DNA of 64,000 nt. Source: Lewinellaceae bacterium. Its GTDB lineage: Bacteria > Bacteroidota > Bacteroidia > Chitinophagales > Saprospiraceae. A program made the position numbers and the translations under genes. The notes below the pieces were generated by a model. That model had not been told where the DNA came from. It did no database searches and worked only from the letters and a program-made list of their open reading frames with translations. Each line of letters starts with the position of its first letter. The first letter of the stretch is position 1. Where the stretch lies: positions 3,038,001 through 3,102,000 of the forward strand of contig JACJYL010000001.1 in NCBI GenBank assembly GCA_020636105.1, read 5' to 3'. Positions 43,388 through 52,137 of this stretch are shown here, piece by piece.

Positions 43388-45819
43388 TCTACCTGTCACC
43401 TTTGCATAAAAAACTCACCTCTGCTGAAGTTGGAGGCAAAGCTTCCGGGCTTTCTCAACTGATCACCTTTGGAGTAAAGGTTCCCCGTGGATTCGCCGTA
43501 AGGAAAACGGCGCTTAATCAATACCAGGCTGACCGGGCGCTGCCGCCCGGATTCATTCAGGAGCTGGAAGATTGTATCAAAACACTACCCGGCAGGCAAT
43601 TGATTGTGAGGAGTTCAGGCATTGGCGAAGACTCCGAACACCATTCCTTTGCCGGCCAACTGGATTCCTTTGTCGTAGCTCACGATGCGGAAGCCGTCCG
43701 CGCCGCCATTTTAAAATGCTGGGACGGATTGAATAACGAAAGGGTAATCGCCTACCAGGCATTTTCAGGACAATCTCTTTCAGAAATGGGAGTAGTGATC
43801 CAGGAATTTCTTGAGGCCGATTATGCCGGGGTAACTTTCACCCGATCTCCCAATGACGAATCTTCTATTTACACCGAATATGTGAAGGGAGGAAGTGAGG
43901 CCCTCGTTACCGGTAAAGTGACCCCTCTCAATTTTTCAATATCTACAGGAGAATCCCCACCCCGTGATCTTCCCTTCAACGGGCACCAATTGATCCGGCA
44001 ATCCATGCAGTTGAAAGAGCAATTCGGCAGTCACCTGGATATCGAATGGGTGGCCATCGGCGATGAAATATATTTTGTACAGGCCCGCCCCATCACTGTA
44101 AAAAGTACTGCCCGGGTTTACTGGACGAACACCAACCTGAACGAGAATTACCCGGATCCCATCTCTCCGCTTTTGTATTCCATCGCCCGGGATGCCTATT
44201 ACCACTATTTCAAAAACCTGGCCAGGCTTTTGCAGATCGACAAAGAGGCCATCAGATCACTGGAGTACGATTTCAGCAATGCTGTCGGGATATGGAGCAA
44301 CCGGATTTATTACAACATGACCAGCATTCACAACATTCTTTCTTCCTCTCCCCTTAAGGATTATTTCAAGGAAGCCTTCAACCAGTTTGTGGGGTATGGA
44401 GACCGAAAAGATGCCGCCTCGTCAGGCATTTCAGGAAAAACTTCCCTGCTGAGGATCGGGTGGCGTCTGGTCTGGCTCAACATATCCCTGGAACGCCACG
44501 TGAAACAAATCGAAAAAAAAGTAACCGGTTTTTCATCCAGGGTTGACCACAAGCCTCACGGAAAAGCCAAAGGAGATTTGTTTTATGAATTCCTCGACCT
44601 TCGTTTCAACCAGTGGTATCATGCCAGCCTTGCCGACTTTTTTTCCATGATCCATTATAAATGGTTAGGGAAGCTGACCCAAAAATTTTACGGGAAGCAA
44701 AGTGTGGGGGTGCACAATACGCTGGTGCAGGCCATCCCGGGTTTGATCAGCAGCGAACCCCTCAACGACACCTGGAAACTCGTAGAACATATCGACCGGC
44801 AGGAAGGCGGACGCCAGTTGTTCTCAAATAACACGGCGGAAAAAGTATATCAAACCGTCTTTACTTCGGAAAAATGGGAAAGCACCAAAAAACTGATCCA
44901 AAATTACCTCGACAAATGGGGTTTCCGCTGTTCCGGGGAGTTGATGTTTTTTAAGGAAAATTATATTGAAAACCCGGTAAAATTCATCGAGCTGGTACAG
45001 AGTTACATGCGCAATGCTGCCCAGGATCCTGGGATCATTATCGCACAGAAAGACAAGGAGCGGAGGCTGGCGATGAGACAGTTTGCTGCCCGTATTTTCC
45101 GAAAAAGACATGTGCTGCTGCCGCTTTCCATTTTTGAAACGGGCCAGCTCTACCTGGTGTCAAAATTATGTAAACAAGCCATCTCCAGTCGGGAAAGGGT
45201 TCGGTATAAACAGGCGGAGATGTACTATAAATTCAAAGTAGTCGTAAAATCGATCGGCCGGGAGGCCGTGGAAAAAGGGTTGCTGGAAAATGAGGAGGAC
45301 ATTTTATACCTGAACTATAAAGAGATCGGGGAATTAATTTCCTCCTCCGGCATGTTCGGTCCGGCGCTCAAACATCTGGTGGCTTCCCGAAAGGAAACCT
45401 TCTGTCAAACCTCCTCCTCCTTTTTCCCGGATAGCTTTTCCACCGAATTCGGGGAAAGGCCCGATCACGTAAGCGCCAAAATAGCACTTGTTGAAGGGGC
45501 TACCGAATTCTCCGGGCTAGCTGCCAGTGGAGGCAGGGTAAAAGCCAGGGTAAAAGTGCTGGAATCCGTGCTGGAAGGCCATAAAATCGAAAAAGGTGAT
45601 ATCCTGGTCACCAAACAGACGGACCCCGGATGGGCCATGATCTTCCCGCTCATCGGGGGCCTGATCGTGGAAAGAGGTGGTGCTTTATCCCATGGAGCCA
45701 TTGTAGCCCGTGAATTTGGCATCCCTGCCGTAATTGGCATCGAGGGCATTACCGAAATACTCAAAGACAATGATGAAGTAATCCTGGATGGGGATTTGGG
45801 CAAAATTCAGATACTTTGA
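43384..45819 (+). CDS. ATP-grasp/phosphohistidine dikinase, rifampin-phosphotransferase type
   Basis: An 811-residue enzyme starting at MIYLSPLHKKL (the longer frame overlaps carS without need). Residues 1-~300 are the ATP-binding domain: 'VGGKASGLSQLITFGVKVPRGF', 'LIVRSSGIGEDSEHHSFAGQLDSF', 'VVIQEFLEADYAGVTFTR' and 'EWVAIGDEIYFVQARPIT'. The C-terminal swivel domain has 'TDPGWAMIFPLIGGLIVERGGALSHGAIVAREFGIPAVIGI' with catalytic His770. There is no pyruvate-binding barrel, so it is like rifampin phosphotransferase or water dikinases: ATP + H2O + R-OH to R-OP + AMP + Pi. The acceptor is likely a product of this cluster. Confidence 0.88.
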   Translation: MIYLSPLHKKLTSAEVGGKASGLSQLITFGVKVPRGFAVRKTALNQYQADRALPPGFIQELEDCIKTLPGRQLIVRSSGIGEDSEHHSFAGQLDSFVVAHDAEAVRAAILKCWDGLNNERVIAYQAFSGQSLSEMGVVIQEFLEADYAGVTFTRSPNDESSIYTEYVKGGSEALVTGKVTPLNFSISTGESPPRDLPFNGHQLIRQSMQLKEQFGSHLDIEWVAIGDEIYFVQARPITVKSTARVYWTNTNLNENYPDPISPLLYSIARDAYYHYFKNLARLLQIDKEAIRSLEYDFSNAVGIWSNRIYYNMTSIHNILSSSPLKDYFKEAFNQFVGYGDRKDAASSGISGKTSLLRIGWRLVWLNISLERHVKQIEKKVTGFSSRVDHKPHGKAKGDLFYEFLDLRFNQWYHASLADFFSMIHYKWLGKLTQKFYGKQSVGVHNTLVQAIPGLISSEPLNDTWKLVEHIDRQEGGRQLFSNNTAEKVYQTVFTSEKWESTKKLIQNYLDKWGFRCSGELMFFKENYIENPVKFIELVQSYMRNAAQDPGIIIAQKDKERRLAMRQFAARIFRKRHVLLPLSIFETGQLYLVSKLCKQAISSRERVRYKQAEMYYKFKVVVKSIGREAVEKGLLENEEDILYLNYKEIGELISSSGMFGPALKHLVASRKETFCQTSSSFFPDSFSTEFGERPDHVSAKIALVEGATEFSGLAASGGRVKARVKVLESVLEGHKIEKGDILVTKQTDPGWAMIFPLIGGLIVERGGALSHGAIVAREFGIPAVIGIEGITEILKDNDEVILDGDLGKIQIL

Positions 45820-45852
45820 CTGGGGGTTGCTGAGGGGTTTGTTCGAACAAAA

Positions 45853-45890
45853 ATTTAACCGCAGAGAACGCGGAGGAGGCGCAGAGATCA
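45853..45890 (+). repeat. Dispersed 'ttaaccgca' intergenic repeat, copy 4
   Basis: Reads tttaaccgcagagaacgcgg, then aggaggcgcagag. It lies in the 133-bp gap between the dikinase and the UbiA-like gene. Confidence 0.5.
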
Positions 45891-45952
45891 CAAGGGGTTC
45901 CTTGTGTCGAATGCTGTTAAAAATCAATTAGATCAGTTGAAAGTTTAAATAA

Positions 45953-46672
45953 ATGATAGGAAAATATTTGACAAGCCGTTTAAAGCCCGTAAAATTTTTG
46001 TGGCTCGCAGCACTCTTTTCCATTTTTGTGGCTGATGCAAAAAGCGGGGCAATGCCCTGGCTGCAAAACATCGTTTTTTTATTCCTTTCGTTTTTGGTCT
46101 TTCGTTTTATTGACGATGCCGGATCCGTGGAGACCGACAGAAAAGAACATCCGGAGCGCACTTACCTGGAGGTGGAGCAATATCCCCGATTTCTGCGGTT
46201 GACCATCACATTAACTATCCTTTATCTCCTTGTTTTGGTGCTCATAGATGTGCGGATTTTTTATACTGTACTGGCTTTGATCGCAGGTTCTGCCGGGCTT
46301 TATTTTATTTCCCGCAGATCCCAATTCCCGTTGGAATTCATCCCGTTATTAAAGTACCCTGTGCTGTTGTGGTGCCTCTCCGGTTTTTCAACGGATATTC
46401 ATTCCCTGGGGCCCATAACCTCAACTTTTTTCATCATTTTCACCTATGATGCACTGGAAAAAATATCTCTAGAAAAAATTAACTTATTTTGGGGCTTAAT
46501 TCCCTTAGCCGTGAGCGGATTTCTCGCTTTCAGGGTGTGGGAAAATGCAACAAACCTATGGCTTATTTTACCGGCGATGCTCCTTATTATGCTTTTTAAA
46601 GGATCTAAAAAAATCCGGTATGTCCCCGTTTTGTATTATCCAATTTTGGTCTTTATGCTAAACATCAATTAA
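45953..46672 (+). CDS. Divergent UbiA-family prenyltransferase-like membrane protein
   Basis: A 239-residue protein with about seven membrane helices. The loop 'FLVFRFIDDAGSVETDRKEHPERTYL' corresponds to the first Asp-rich motif of UbiA enzymes (NDxxDxxxD; here DDxxSxxxD followed by HPER, as in Bacteroidota UbiA relatives). The second loop 'FIIFTYDALEKISLE' replaces the usual 'fEigRKi'. UbiA enzymes attach prenyl chains to aromatic or glycerol-phosphate acceptors. The substitutions leave activity uncertain. Its stop is 2 bp before the next gene. Confidence 0.65.
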   Translation: MIGKYLTSRLKPVKFLWLAALFSIFVADAKSGAMPWLQNIVFLFLSFLVFRFIDDAGSVETDRKEHPERTYLEVEQYPRFLRLTITLTILYLLVLVLIDVRIFYTVLALIAGSAGLYFISRRSQFPLEFIPLLKYPVLLWCLSGFSTDIHSLGPITSTFFIIFTYDALEKISLEKINLFWGLIPLAVSGFLAFRVWENATNLWLILPAMLLIMLFKGSKKIRYVPVLYYPILVFMLNIN

Positions 46673-46674
46673 AC

Positions 46675-47649
46675 ATGGAGAATTTGTTTTTAAAAAAACT
46701 AAAAAACCCTCCCGGCTACCGGTTTGAACCGGTCAACTGTTACAACTGTGGAGCAAATGACTATGATCTCTTTTTGATCGGGGAAGAAGACCTGACCGGA
46801 AAAGAAGGCGAATTTCAGTATGTTAAATGCAAATCCTGCGGCCTGGCATATCAAAATCCCAGGATACATGTTGACCAGATCAAGGAGTTTTACGACGGGG
46901 AATACATTGCCCACCGCAAGAAAAAGAACTGGGGCATACTGACGCCCTTATACGAATGGGCGATGAACAAACACGACAGGGAAAAGGAAAAGATCGTCGC
47001 ACAATATGTAGATCTGAATGCTGACACCGAAGTCATGGATGTAGGTTGTGCAGTAGGCACTTTTTTGCTGCACCTGAACCAAAAATACGATTGTAAAATA
47101 AGCGGGGTGGACTTCAAGGAAGGATTGGATTATCCTGGGTTTGACAAAATAGAATTTTATGAAGGGTTGTTTTATGAACAGAACCTCGCTGACAATCGCT
47201 TCGACCTGGTGACCATGTGGCACTTCCTCGAACATGATTACGATCCCAATAAAACCCTACAAACAGCAGGCAGAATCCTAAAAAGGGGAGGAAAACTCAT
47301 CATCGAAGTACCTCGGCTGGACAGTTTTACCTTTAAACTGTTCGGCAGAAAATGGCCGGGGGTGCAGGCGCCTCAGCATACCGCGTTGTACGACAAAAAA
47401 CGTTTTTTGGAAATGATGGAGAAAAACGGTTTCAAGGTGATTAAATACTTGCCTTTTGGTGCCTTTCCTCCTTATTTTTATATATTTTCAGGCACCTATT
47501 TTAAGCTCATCGGTAAGGGGCTGAACCTTGATAAAATCATTTTTCCTTATTTCCTGGGCCAGTTTTTATTGACGCCGATATTGATCTTTCAGAAAGTTTT
47601 AAATCTTTCCATGCAAACGGTAATTTGCGAAAAAATGGATGATAATTAA
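46675..47649 (+). CDS. Class I SAM methyltransferase with N-terminal zinc ribbon
   Basis: A 324-residue enzyme. Residues 20-60 contain two CxxC pairs ('VNCYNCGAND', 'VKCKSCGLAYQNPR'), the zinc ribbon common in methyltransferases of lipids and sugars. The SAM site is 'TEVMDVGCAVGTFLLHL', followed by 'SGVDFKEG', 'FDLVTMWHFLEHDYDPNKTL' and 'GGKLIIEVPRLDS'. The C-terminus has a hydrophobic segment (FPYFLGQFLLTPILIFQKVL) that could hold it at the membrane, as expected for a lipid-modifying enzyme. Adjacent to UbiA-like and desaturase genes. Confidence 0.85.
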   Translation: MENLFLKKLKNPPGYRFEPVNCYNCGANDYDLFLIGEEDLTGKEGEFQYVKCKSCGLAYQNPRIHVDQIKEFYDGEYIAHRKKKNWGILTPLYEWAMNKHDREKEKIVAQYVDLNADTEVMDVGCAVGTFLLHLNQKYDCKISGVDFKEGLDYPGFDKIEFYEGLFYEQNLADNRFDLVTMWHFLEHDYDPNKTLQTAGRILKRGGKLIIEVPRLDSFTFKLFGRKWPGVQAPQHTALYDKKRFLEMMEKNGFKVIKYLPFGAFPPYFYIFSGTYFKLIGKGLNLDKIIFPYFLGQFLLTPILIFQKVLNLSMQTVICEKMDDN

Positions 47650-47656
47650 GCATGTC

Positions 47657-48598
47657 ATGGGTACACAAGAACTTAAGTTAACCGATTACAAAGCGAGCAA
47701 CGGGAATGCTTTTTTAAGTCTTATCATTCCCGGGGCATTGGCCGTTGGAGGAACACTGTTGGCGCTGTCCGAAAACACCGTTTCCTACTGGTTCGGGCAG
47801 TTGTTTTTGTCCTTTTTCTTTTTGCAGACATTTATTTTACTGCATGAATGTGCGCACCTGAATTTTTTCAGCAGCAGGTGGCTCAACAACCTTTTCGGGC
47901 ATGTTTTTGGGTTGCTTTCCATGATCCCGTATTACACCTGGCAGCACATGCACAACCTCCACCATCGCTGGACCGGCTGGCGGGACAAGGATCCTACCAC
48001 TGAGAAAACGGTGGAACCCAGCAAATCACCCGTCATGAGAATTGTGGCCAATGTGTGCTGGTTTCTTTTTATCCCCATTTTTTATCTCGTTTACAAGCTG
48101 AGCAATTACTGGAACATATTCAAGATCCGGCGTTTTCTGAATCCTAAAAAATTCAGGTCGGCCGTTTTTCATGTTACGGCCTATCTGTTCGTTTACATCG
48201 CTCTGGGATATTTTTTCGGGGCTTTCCTGGCGGCTCTTTTGGGTCCGGCTTTTATCCTCAGCCTGGTATGGAAAGAGCTGGTCATTCTCACCCAGCACTC
48301 ACACATTGACATTCCCGTTTCGAATGGAGAAGCGGTCCGGCCCATCGCTTATAAAGACCAGGTGCAGTACACCCGAAGTTTTTATGTGAATGCTTTTTTT
48401 GCCCGGCATTTTTTGTTCAATTTCAATTTGCACGAAGCCCATCATGCCCATCCGGGGTTGCCTGCCTACTGGTTGGAGAAAGTCGCCCTGGGGGTGCCAA
48501 AAGAGCCGAGGTACCTGACATGGTTCAAAAAAGCGAAATCAATGAAAGGGGAAGACTATATTTTCAGGACGTCAAAACATACGGGCAAGTTTTTTTAG
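47657..48598 (+). CDS. Membrane fatty acid desaturase
   Basis: A 313-residue di-iron membrane desaturase or hydroxylase. The three His boxes are 'LLHECAHLNFF' (HECAH), 'HMHNLHHRWTGWRDKDP' (HNLHH) and 'NFNLHEAHHAHPGLP' (HEAHH). Several hydrophobic segments separate them. I start at MGTQELKL (47657), after the methyltransferase stop, instead of the MIIKHV frame that overlaps it. It could desaturate or hydroxylate an acyl or isoprenoid chain of the product of this cluster. Confidence 0.88.
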   Translation: MGTQELKLTDYKASNGNAFLSLIIPGALAVGGTLLALSENTVSYWFGQLFLSFFFLQTFILLHECAHLNFFSSRWLNNLFGHVFGLLSMIPYYTWQHMHNLHHRWTGWRDKDPTTEKTVEPSKSPVMRIVANVCWFLFIPIFYLVYKLSNYWNIFKIRRFLNPKKFRSAVFHVTAYLFVYIALGYFFGAFLAALLGPAFILSLVWKELVILTQHSHIDIPVSNGEAVRPIAYKDQVQYTRSFYVNAFFARHFLFNFNLHEAHHAHPGLPAYWLEKVALGVPKEPRYLTWFKKAKSMKGEDYIFRTSKHTGKFF

Positions 48599-48785
48599 AC
48601 GTAATTCGGCTGGTCTGCGATTCCGAGAATACACCATTACCATCTAAAGAGGAATGTTCGATAAATCTTTTGAAAAAAGTGGAAATAATTGCATTTGTAT
48701 AAAAATAGCTATAATATCGCTGTAAGTCAACCCGTGGCAGGGTATTTTGTGAACAATATTTTTTACCGCAAAACCTGTAAAAAAC

Positions 48786-50522
48786 ATGGCGGCCGAACCT
48801 AACTATTCCCACAACAATAATCGGTACTACTGGATGCCCCTGATAGCCCTGCTTATCTTTAGCCTGGCAGGCAGCATTACCGGATTCAGGGAGTACTTTA
48901 TGGCTCATGGAGAAAGCCATGATTGGTTGCGCTGCCTTTATCGTACCCTTCAACTTTTCACCTTTGAAGGAGGAGATTTTGATTTTTCCATTCCGTGGCA
49001 ACTGGATGCATCACGCTTCACCGCCCCCCTCACCACTGTGCTGACTTTTGTTTATGCAATGCTGGAAATTTTCAAGGAACGCTGGACCCGGATGAGAATG
49101 AGAAGGTTGCGCCACCACGTGGTCATCATCGGCTTGGGCACAAAAGGAAAAAATCTCCTGCGGGAAAGCCTGCAAAAAAAGGAAAAAGTACTGGTCATTG
49201 AAAAGAATCCACTCAACCCCAATCTCGCTTCCCTTAAGTCCTCCGGAGGGTTTCTGCTGATTGGTGATGCCAAAAGCACACATCTGCTCAATAAGGCCAA
49301 GATCACTCGCGCAAAATCAGTCTTCCTGCTGATGCAGGATGACAATGACCAGGTGAATGCCTGTCTTCGGATTTATCAGCTTTTGAAAGAAAGCCACCGG
49401 GACGAATCCAATGCGCTGAATTGTTTGATGCACCTTCGGAACCAGGAATTTCTGAATCCTTTGAGAAGCCATAACCTGGTGCGGGACGTGCATGATGGTT
49501 TTGTGCTGAACATTTTTAATGTGTATGAAAACAGCGCCCGGGTAATGTTTGAAGAACACCCTCCCGACCGCTCGGGGATTACCCTCGACAGCGAAAAATA
49601 TGTGCAGATCATTATCATCGGATTCGGACAGGCAGGGGAGGCACTGGCCCTGCAAACGGCCTATAACGGGCATTATATCAACGGCAAAAAACCAAAAGTT
49701 TTGGTCGTGGACTTAAAGGCAAAGGAGAAGATCCCGGATTTCCTGGAACGGTACCCTACTTATACTGACTATTGCGATATCCGGTTTCTGGCCCATAACG
49801 CCAACAGCCCTCAATTTCTTCAACACTTGGCCCAAAATCTCGAGGATCATCCTGATGCCTTAAATACCATAATTCTTTGTTTCGACAATAAAACCCACAA
49901 TATGTTGCTGAGCCTGCAACTGGAGAATTTAATGATCGATGAGACCTATGGCCCGCTAAACATTTTTGCACGGACCAGTGACAATGAATCCTTTGCCTCC
50001 TTTTCCAAAAACATCAAACCTTATGGTTTGCCTTCAAGGGTGTCTTCTTTTCCGGCCATCATTGAAGAAGATCTCGATAAAAAGGCAAAAGCCATCCATC
50101 GCAATTACCTTGAAAAACGAAAAAGTGAACCTGATTTTGGTACCAGGGCAGCCGATGTCTCATGGCAAAATCTATCCCAGGAATACAAAGATTCCAACCG
50201 GAAAGTCGGTGACCATCTCGGGGTGAAAATGAGGGGTATTGGATGTGAGATCGTAAGCAAAGAGGATTCACGCCCTGCCGCAATATTTTCCCAGGAAGAA
50301 CTCTACCAGCTGTCGAAACTCGAACACCGGCGCTGGAGTGCCGACCGTTCTTTGGCCGGCTGGACCTACGGCAGTGAAATCAATGAAAAAACCCGGAGAA
50401 CACCCTACCTCACCGATTGGGAAAGCCTTTCTGAAGAGATCCGTGATTACGATAGTAATGTGGTGAGAAATATTCCTGAAATACTGAACAGCGTTGGATT
50501 AAAGGCAGTACGGGTTAATTAG
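48786..50522 (+). CDS. Membrane protein with two NAD-binding Rossmann domains and a RyR domain
   Basis: A 578-residue protein. Two membrane helices (about 15-35 and 80-97) precede a TrkA-N domain (about 110-235, 'HHVVIIGLGTKGKNLL', 'LIGDAKSTHLL', 'SVFLLMQDDNDQ'). A second Rossmann domain follows (about 272-400, 'IIIIGFGQAGEALALQ', 'VLVVDLKAKE'). The end (about 485-575) is a RyR domain: 'QLSKLEHRRWSADRSLAGWTYG', 'PYLTDWESLSEE' and 'DSNVVRNIPEILNSVGLK'. TrkA-N and RyR modules are known from ion-channel and signalling contexts; the role here is probably nucleotide sensing or ion control. Function not established. Confidence 0.8.
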   Translation: MAAEPNYSHNNNRYYWMPLIALLIFSLAGSITGFREYFMAHGESHDWLRCLYRTLQLFTFEGGDFDFSIPWQLDASRFTAPLTTVLTFVYAMLEIFKERWTRMRMRRLRHHVVIIGLGTKGKNLLRESLQKKEKVLVIEKNPLNPNLASLKSSGGFLLIGDAKSTHLLNKAKITRAKSVFLLMQDDNDQVNACLRIYQLLKESHRDESNALNCLMHLRNQEFLNPLRSHNLVRDVHDGFVLNIFNVYENSARVMFEEHPPDRSGITLDSEKYVQIIIIGFGQAGEALALQTAYNGHYINGKKPKVLVVDLKAKEKIPDFLERYPTYTDYCDIRFLAHNANSPQFLQHLAQNLEDHPDALNTIILCFDNKTHNMLLSLQLENLMIDETYGPLNIFARTSDNESFASFSKNIKPYGLPSRVSSFPAIIEEDLDKKAKAIHRNYLEKRKSEPDFGTRAADVSWQNLSQEYKDSNRKVGDHLGVKMRGIGCEIVSKEDSRPAAIFSQEELYQLSKLEHRRWSADRSLAGWTYGSEINEKTRRTPYLTDWESLSEEIRDYDSNVVRNIPEILNSVGLKAVRVN

Positions 50523-50644
50523 CACCCTCATAAGTTCATTCTTTTTTTTTCGAGGCAATTGCTTGCTAGAATTCGTCCTGATCTCCTCAAAAATCACTAA
50601 ACTTGCCATGAGTTCCGGCCAAGGCATTTCCGGGCGTAAAAATT

Positions 50645-51127
50645 ATGAATTACATCGACATTTTAGTCAAGCTACGGAAGATCATCCGGTCGATCAACCT
50701 GGAGAGCAAGCAGATCGAAAAACAATACGGCATCAGCATCCCTCAATTGTTGTGCCTTCAATTTCTCTCGGGCCAGGAAGACTACAAAGCCTCTGCTTCG
50801 CAGATCAAGGATTTTATACAGCTCAATGCCAGTACCGTATCCGGCATCATAAGCAGGCTTGAAGCCAAAGGGCTGGTCGCCAAATTGCCCAATTTTAAAG
50901 ATAAAAGAGCCACTTTTATTACCCTGACCGCGAAGGGAGCAGATCTGCTAAAGGAATCTCCCACTACCCTCCAGGAAAAACTAAAAGCCAGACTTTCTCT
51001 ACTTTCCACTGAACAGATCAGTGAGCTCAACAAAAATATTGAGTTGCTCGTTCAGATCATGGACGCAGAGCATTTGAGCGCTTCTCCCCTCATTACGATC
51101 AATGAAATCAGCGAAAATCAAAAATAG
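50645..51127 (+). CDS. MarR-family transcription regulator
   Basis: A 160-residue winged-helix repressor. It has the typical order: an N-terminal helix (ILVKLRKIIRSINLESKQIEKQYGISIPQLLCLQFL), recognition helix region 'LNASTVSGIISRLEAKGLVAKLPNFKDKRATFITLT' with the conserved DKR wing, and C-terminal dimer helix. MarR proteins usually bind palindromes near their own or a neighbouring promoter. A 10-bp palindrome starts at the stop codon of this gene, over a promoter. Confidence 0.9.
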   Translation: MNYIDILVKLRKIIRSINLESKQIEKQYGISIPQLLCLQFLSGQEDYKASASQIKDFIQLNASTVSGIISRLEAKGLVAKLPNFKDKRATFITLTAKGADLLKESPTTLQEKLKARLSLLSTEQISELNKNIELLVQIMDAEHLSASPLITINEISENQK

Positions 51128-51159
51128 TTTGTATAGAAACTATTTTTTTTCTACTTTTG
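51121..51159 (+). promoter_or_regulatory. Bacteroidota-type promoter overlapping a palindrome (possible MarR operator)
   Basis: aaaatagttt (51121-51130) and aaactatttt (51137-51146) form a perfect inverted repeat with a 6-bp gap. The same place has TTTG at 51128-51131, 20 bp, then tacttttg at 51152-51159, which fits the Bacteroidota -33/-7 consensus. It could also read as a hairpin plus T-run, that is a terminator of marR. The downstream 470 bp up to the GNAT gene have no ORF. Confidence 0.6.
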
Positions 51160-51632
51160 CAACTGTTTTGTTGCTCATACGTTTCTATTAATAACAGTAT
51201 GGTCGAGGCCGGTTGGCATATTACTGTCATTATCTAAAAATCTGTTTTTCAACTAATTTTATACCTAACATTAGCTGAACTCACAGAATCACTTGCGTTA
51301 CAGACAAATTTTACCCGAGAGACAGTCGCGAAAACGACTCATACTTAGAGAATTTTTAGCCAAAATCTCTAGAAAAGGTTTCTATTGAAACAATTTTGCG
51401 ATCAAAGCAATAAATGTACCATTTGTTTTTTTGCCGTGGGTCGCAATTTCTAAGTCAATAACTACCGACCATACCTTTTTAAATCTATTCTGTGCCTGGC
51501 GAAGTCGTTTGGGGCTGCATCGGACCTTGAGAAGGAATACAAACACCAGGATATCCTGTGTGAGTTTATCTGTTATCCGTTTTTAATAAAGACCCTGGTC
51601 CCGGGAATAAATAAATAAAAAAGTAAGCATTT

Positions 51633-52079
51633 ATGGATGAATTTAAAATGAAATTATTCACATCGTACGACCCTTTGTCATCGAATCAGACAGCTGGTAC
51701 GGTCGATTTTTTACACACGCATCTCGACCAGTTTGGTGACCCCAAGGATCACATTTCCAAGGCCATAGATTACGCCATTTCAGACAATGAGGGCGAAGGA
51801 GGTTTTGTCATTAACTGCCTTGATGGGGATAAAATCATCGGTACCGTTGTGGTAAACAAAACAGGTATGGAAGGATATATTCCGGAAAATATCCTTGTTT
51901 ACATCGCTGTTGACAAAACATATCGTGGAAAAGGTCTTGGCAAAAAACTAATGCAATATGCCCTGAAAGTCAGTGACGGAGGAGTGGCCCTGCATGTTGA
52001 ACCGGATAACCCGGCCAAATTTCTTTACGAAAAACTTGGCTTTGAAAACAAGTATCTCGAAATGAGATACACCAAATAA
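51633..52079 (+). CDS. GNAT-family N-acetyltransferase
   Basis: A 148-residue acetyltransferase. The acetyl-CoA site is 'YIAVDKTYRGKGLGKKLMQYAL' (the R-G-x-G-K/G-x-G type motif A), followed by 'VALHVEPDNPAKFLYEKLGFENKY' (motif B). It starts at MDEFKMKL, or at the inner Met (MKLFTSY). The acceptor substrate is unknown. Just upstream of the S21 gene. Confidence 0.88.
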   Translation: MDEFKMKLFTSYDPLSSNQTAGTVDFLHTHLDQFGDPKDHISKAIDYAISDNEGEGGFVINCLDGDKIIGTVVVNKTGMEGYIPENILVYIAVDKTYRGKGLGKKLMQYALKVSDGGVALHVEPDNPAKFLYEKLGFENKYLEMRYTK

Positions 52080-52137
52080 AATTGCCTTTTAAGGCAAGAA
52101 AAATTCCATTATTTACAACAACTTAAAAAATATTTAT

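Noticed and set aside
38864..48598. Full archaeal ether-lipid pathway
   Set aside because: Only CarS-like and UbiA-like proteins are present; no geranylgeranylglyceryl phosphate synthase or glycerol-1-phosphate dehydrogenase in the window, so archaeal lipid synthesis is not claimed.
51121..51150. Simple intrinsic terminator of marR
   Set aside because: Possible, but the exact TTTG-N20-TAnnTTTG promoter in the same place favours an operator/promoter; kept as an alternative in the feature.
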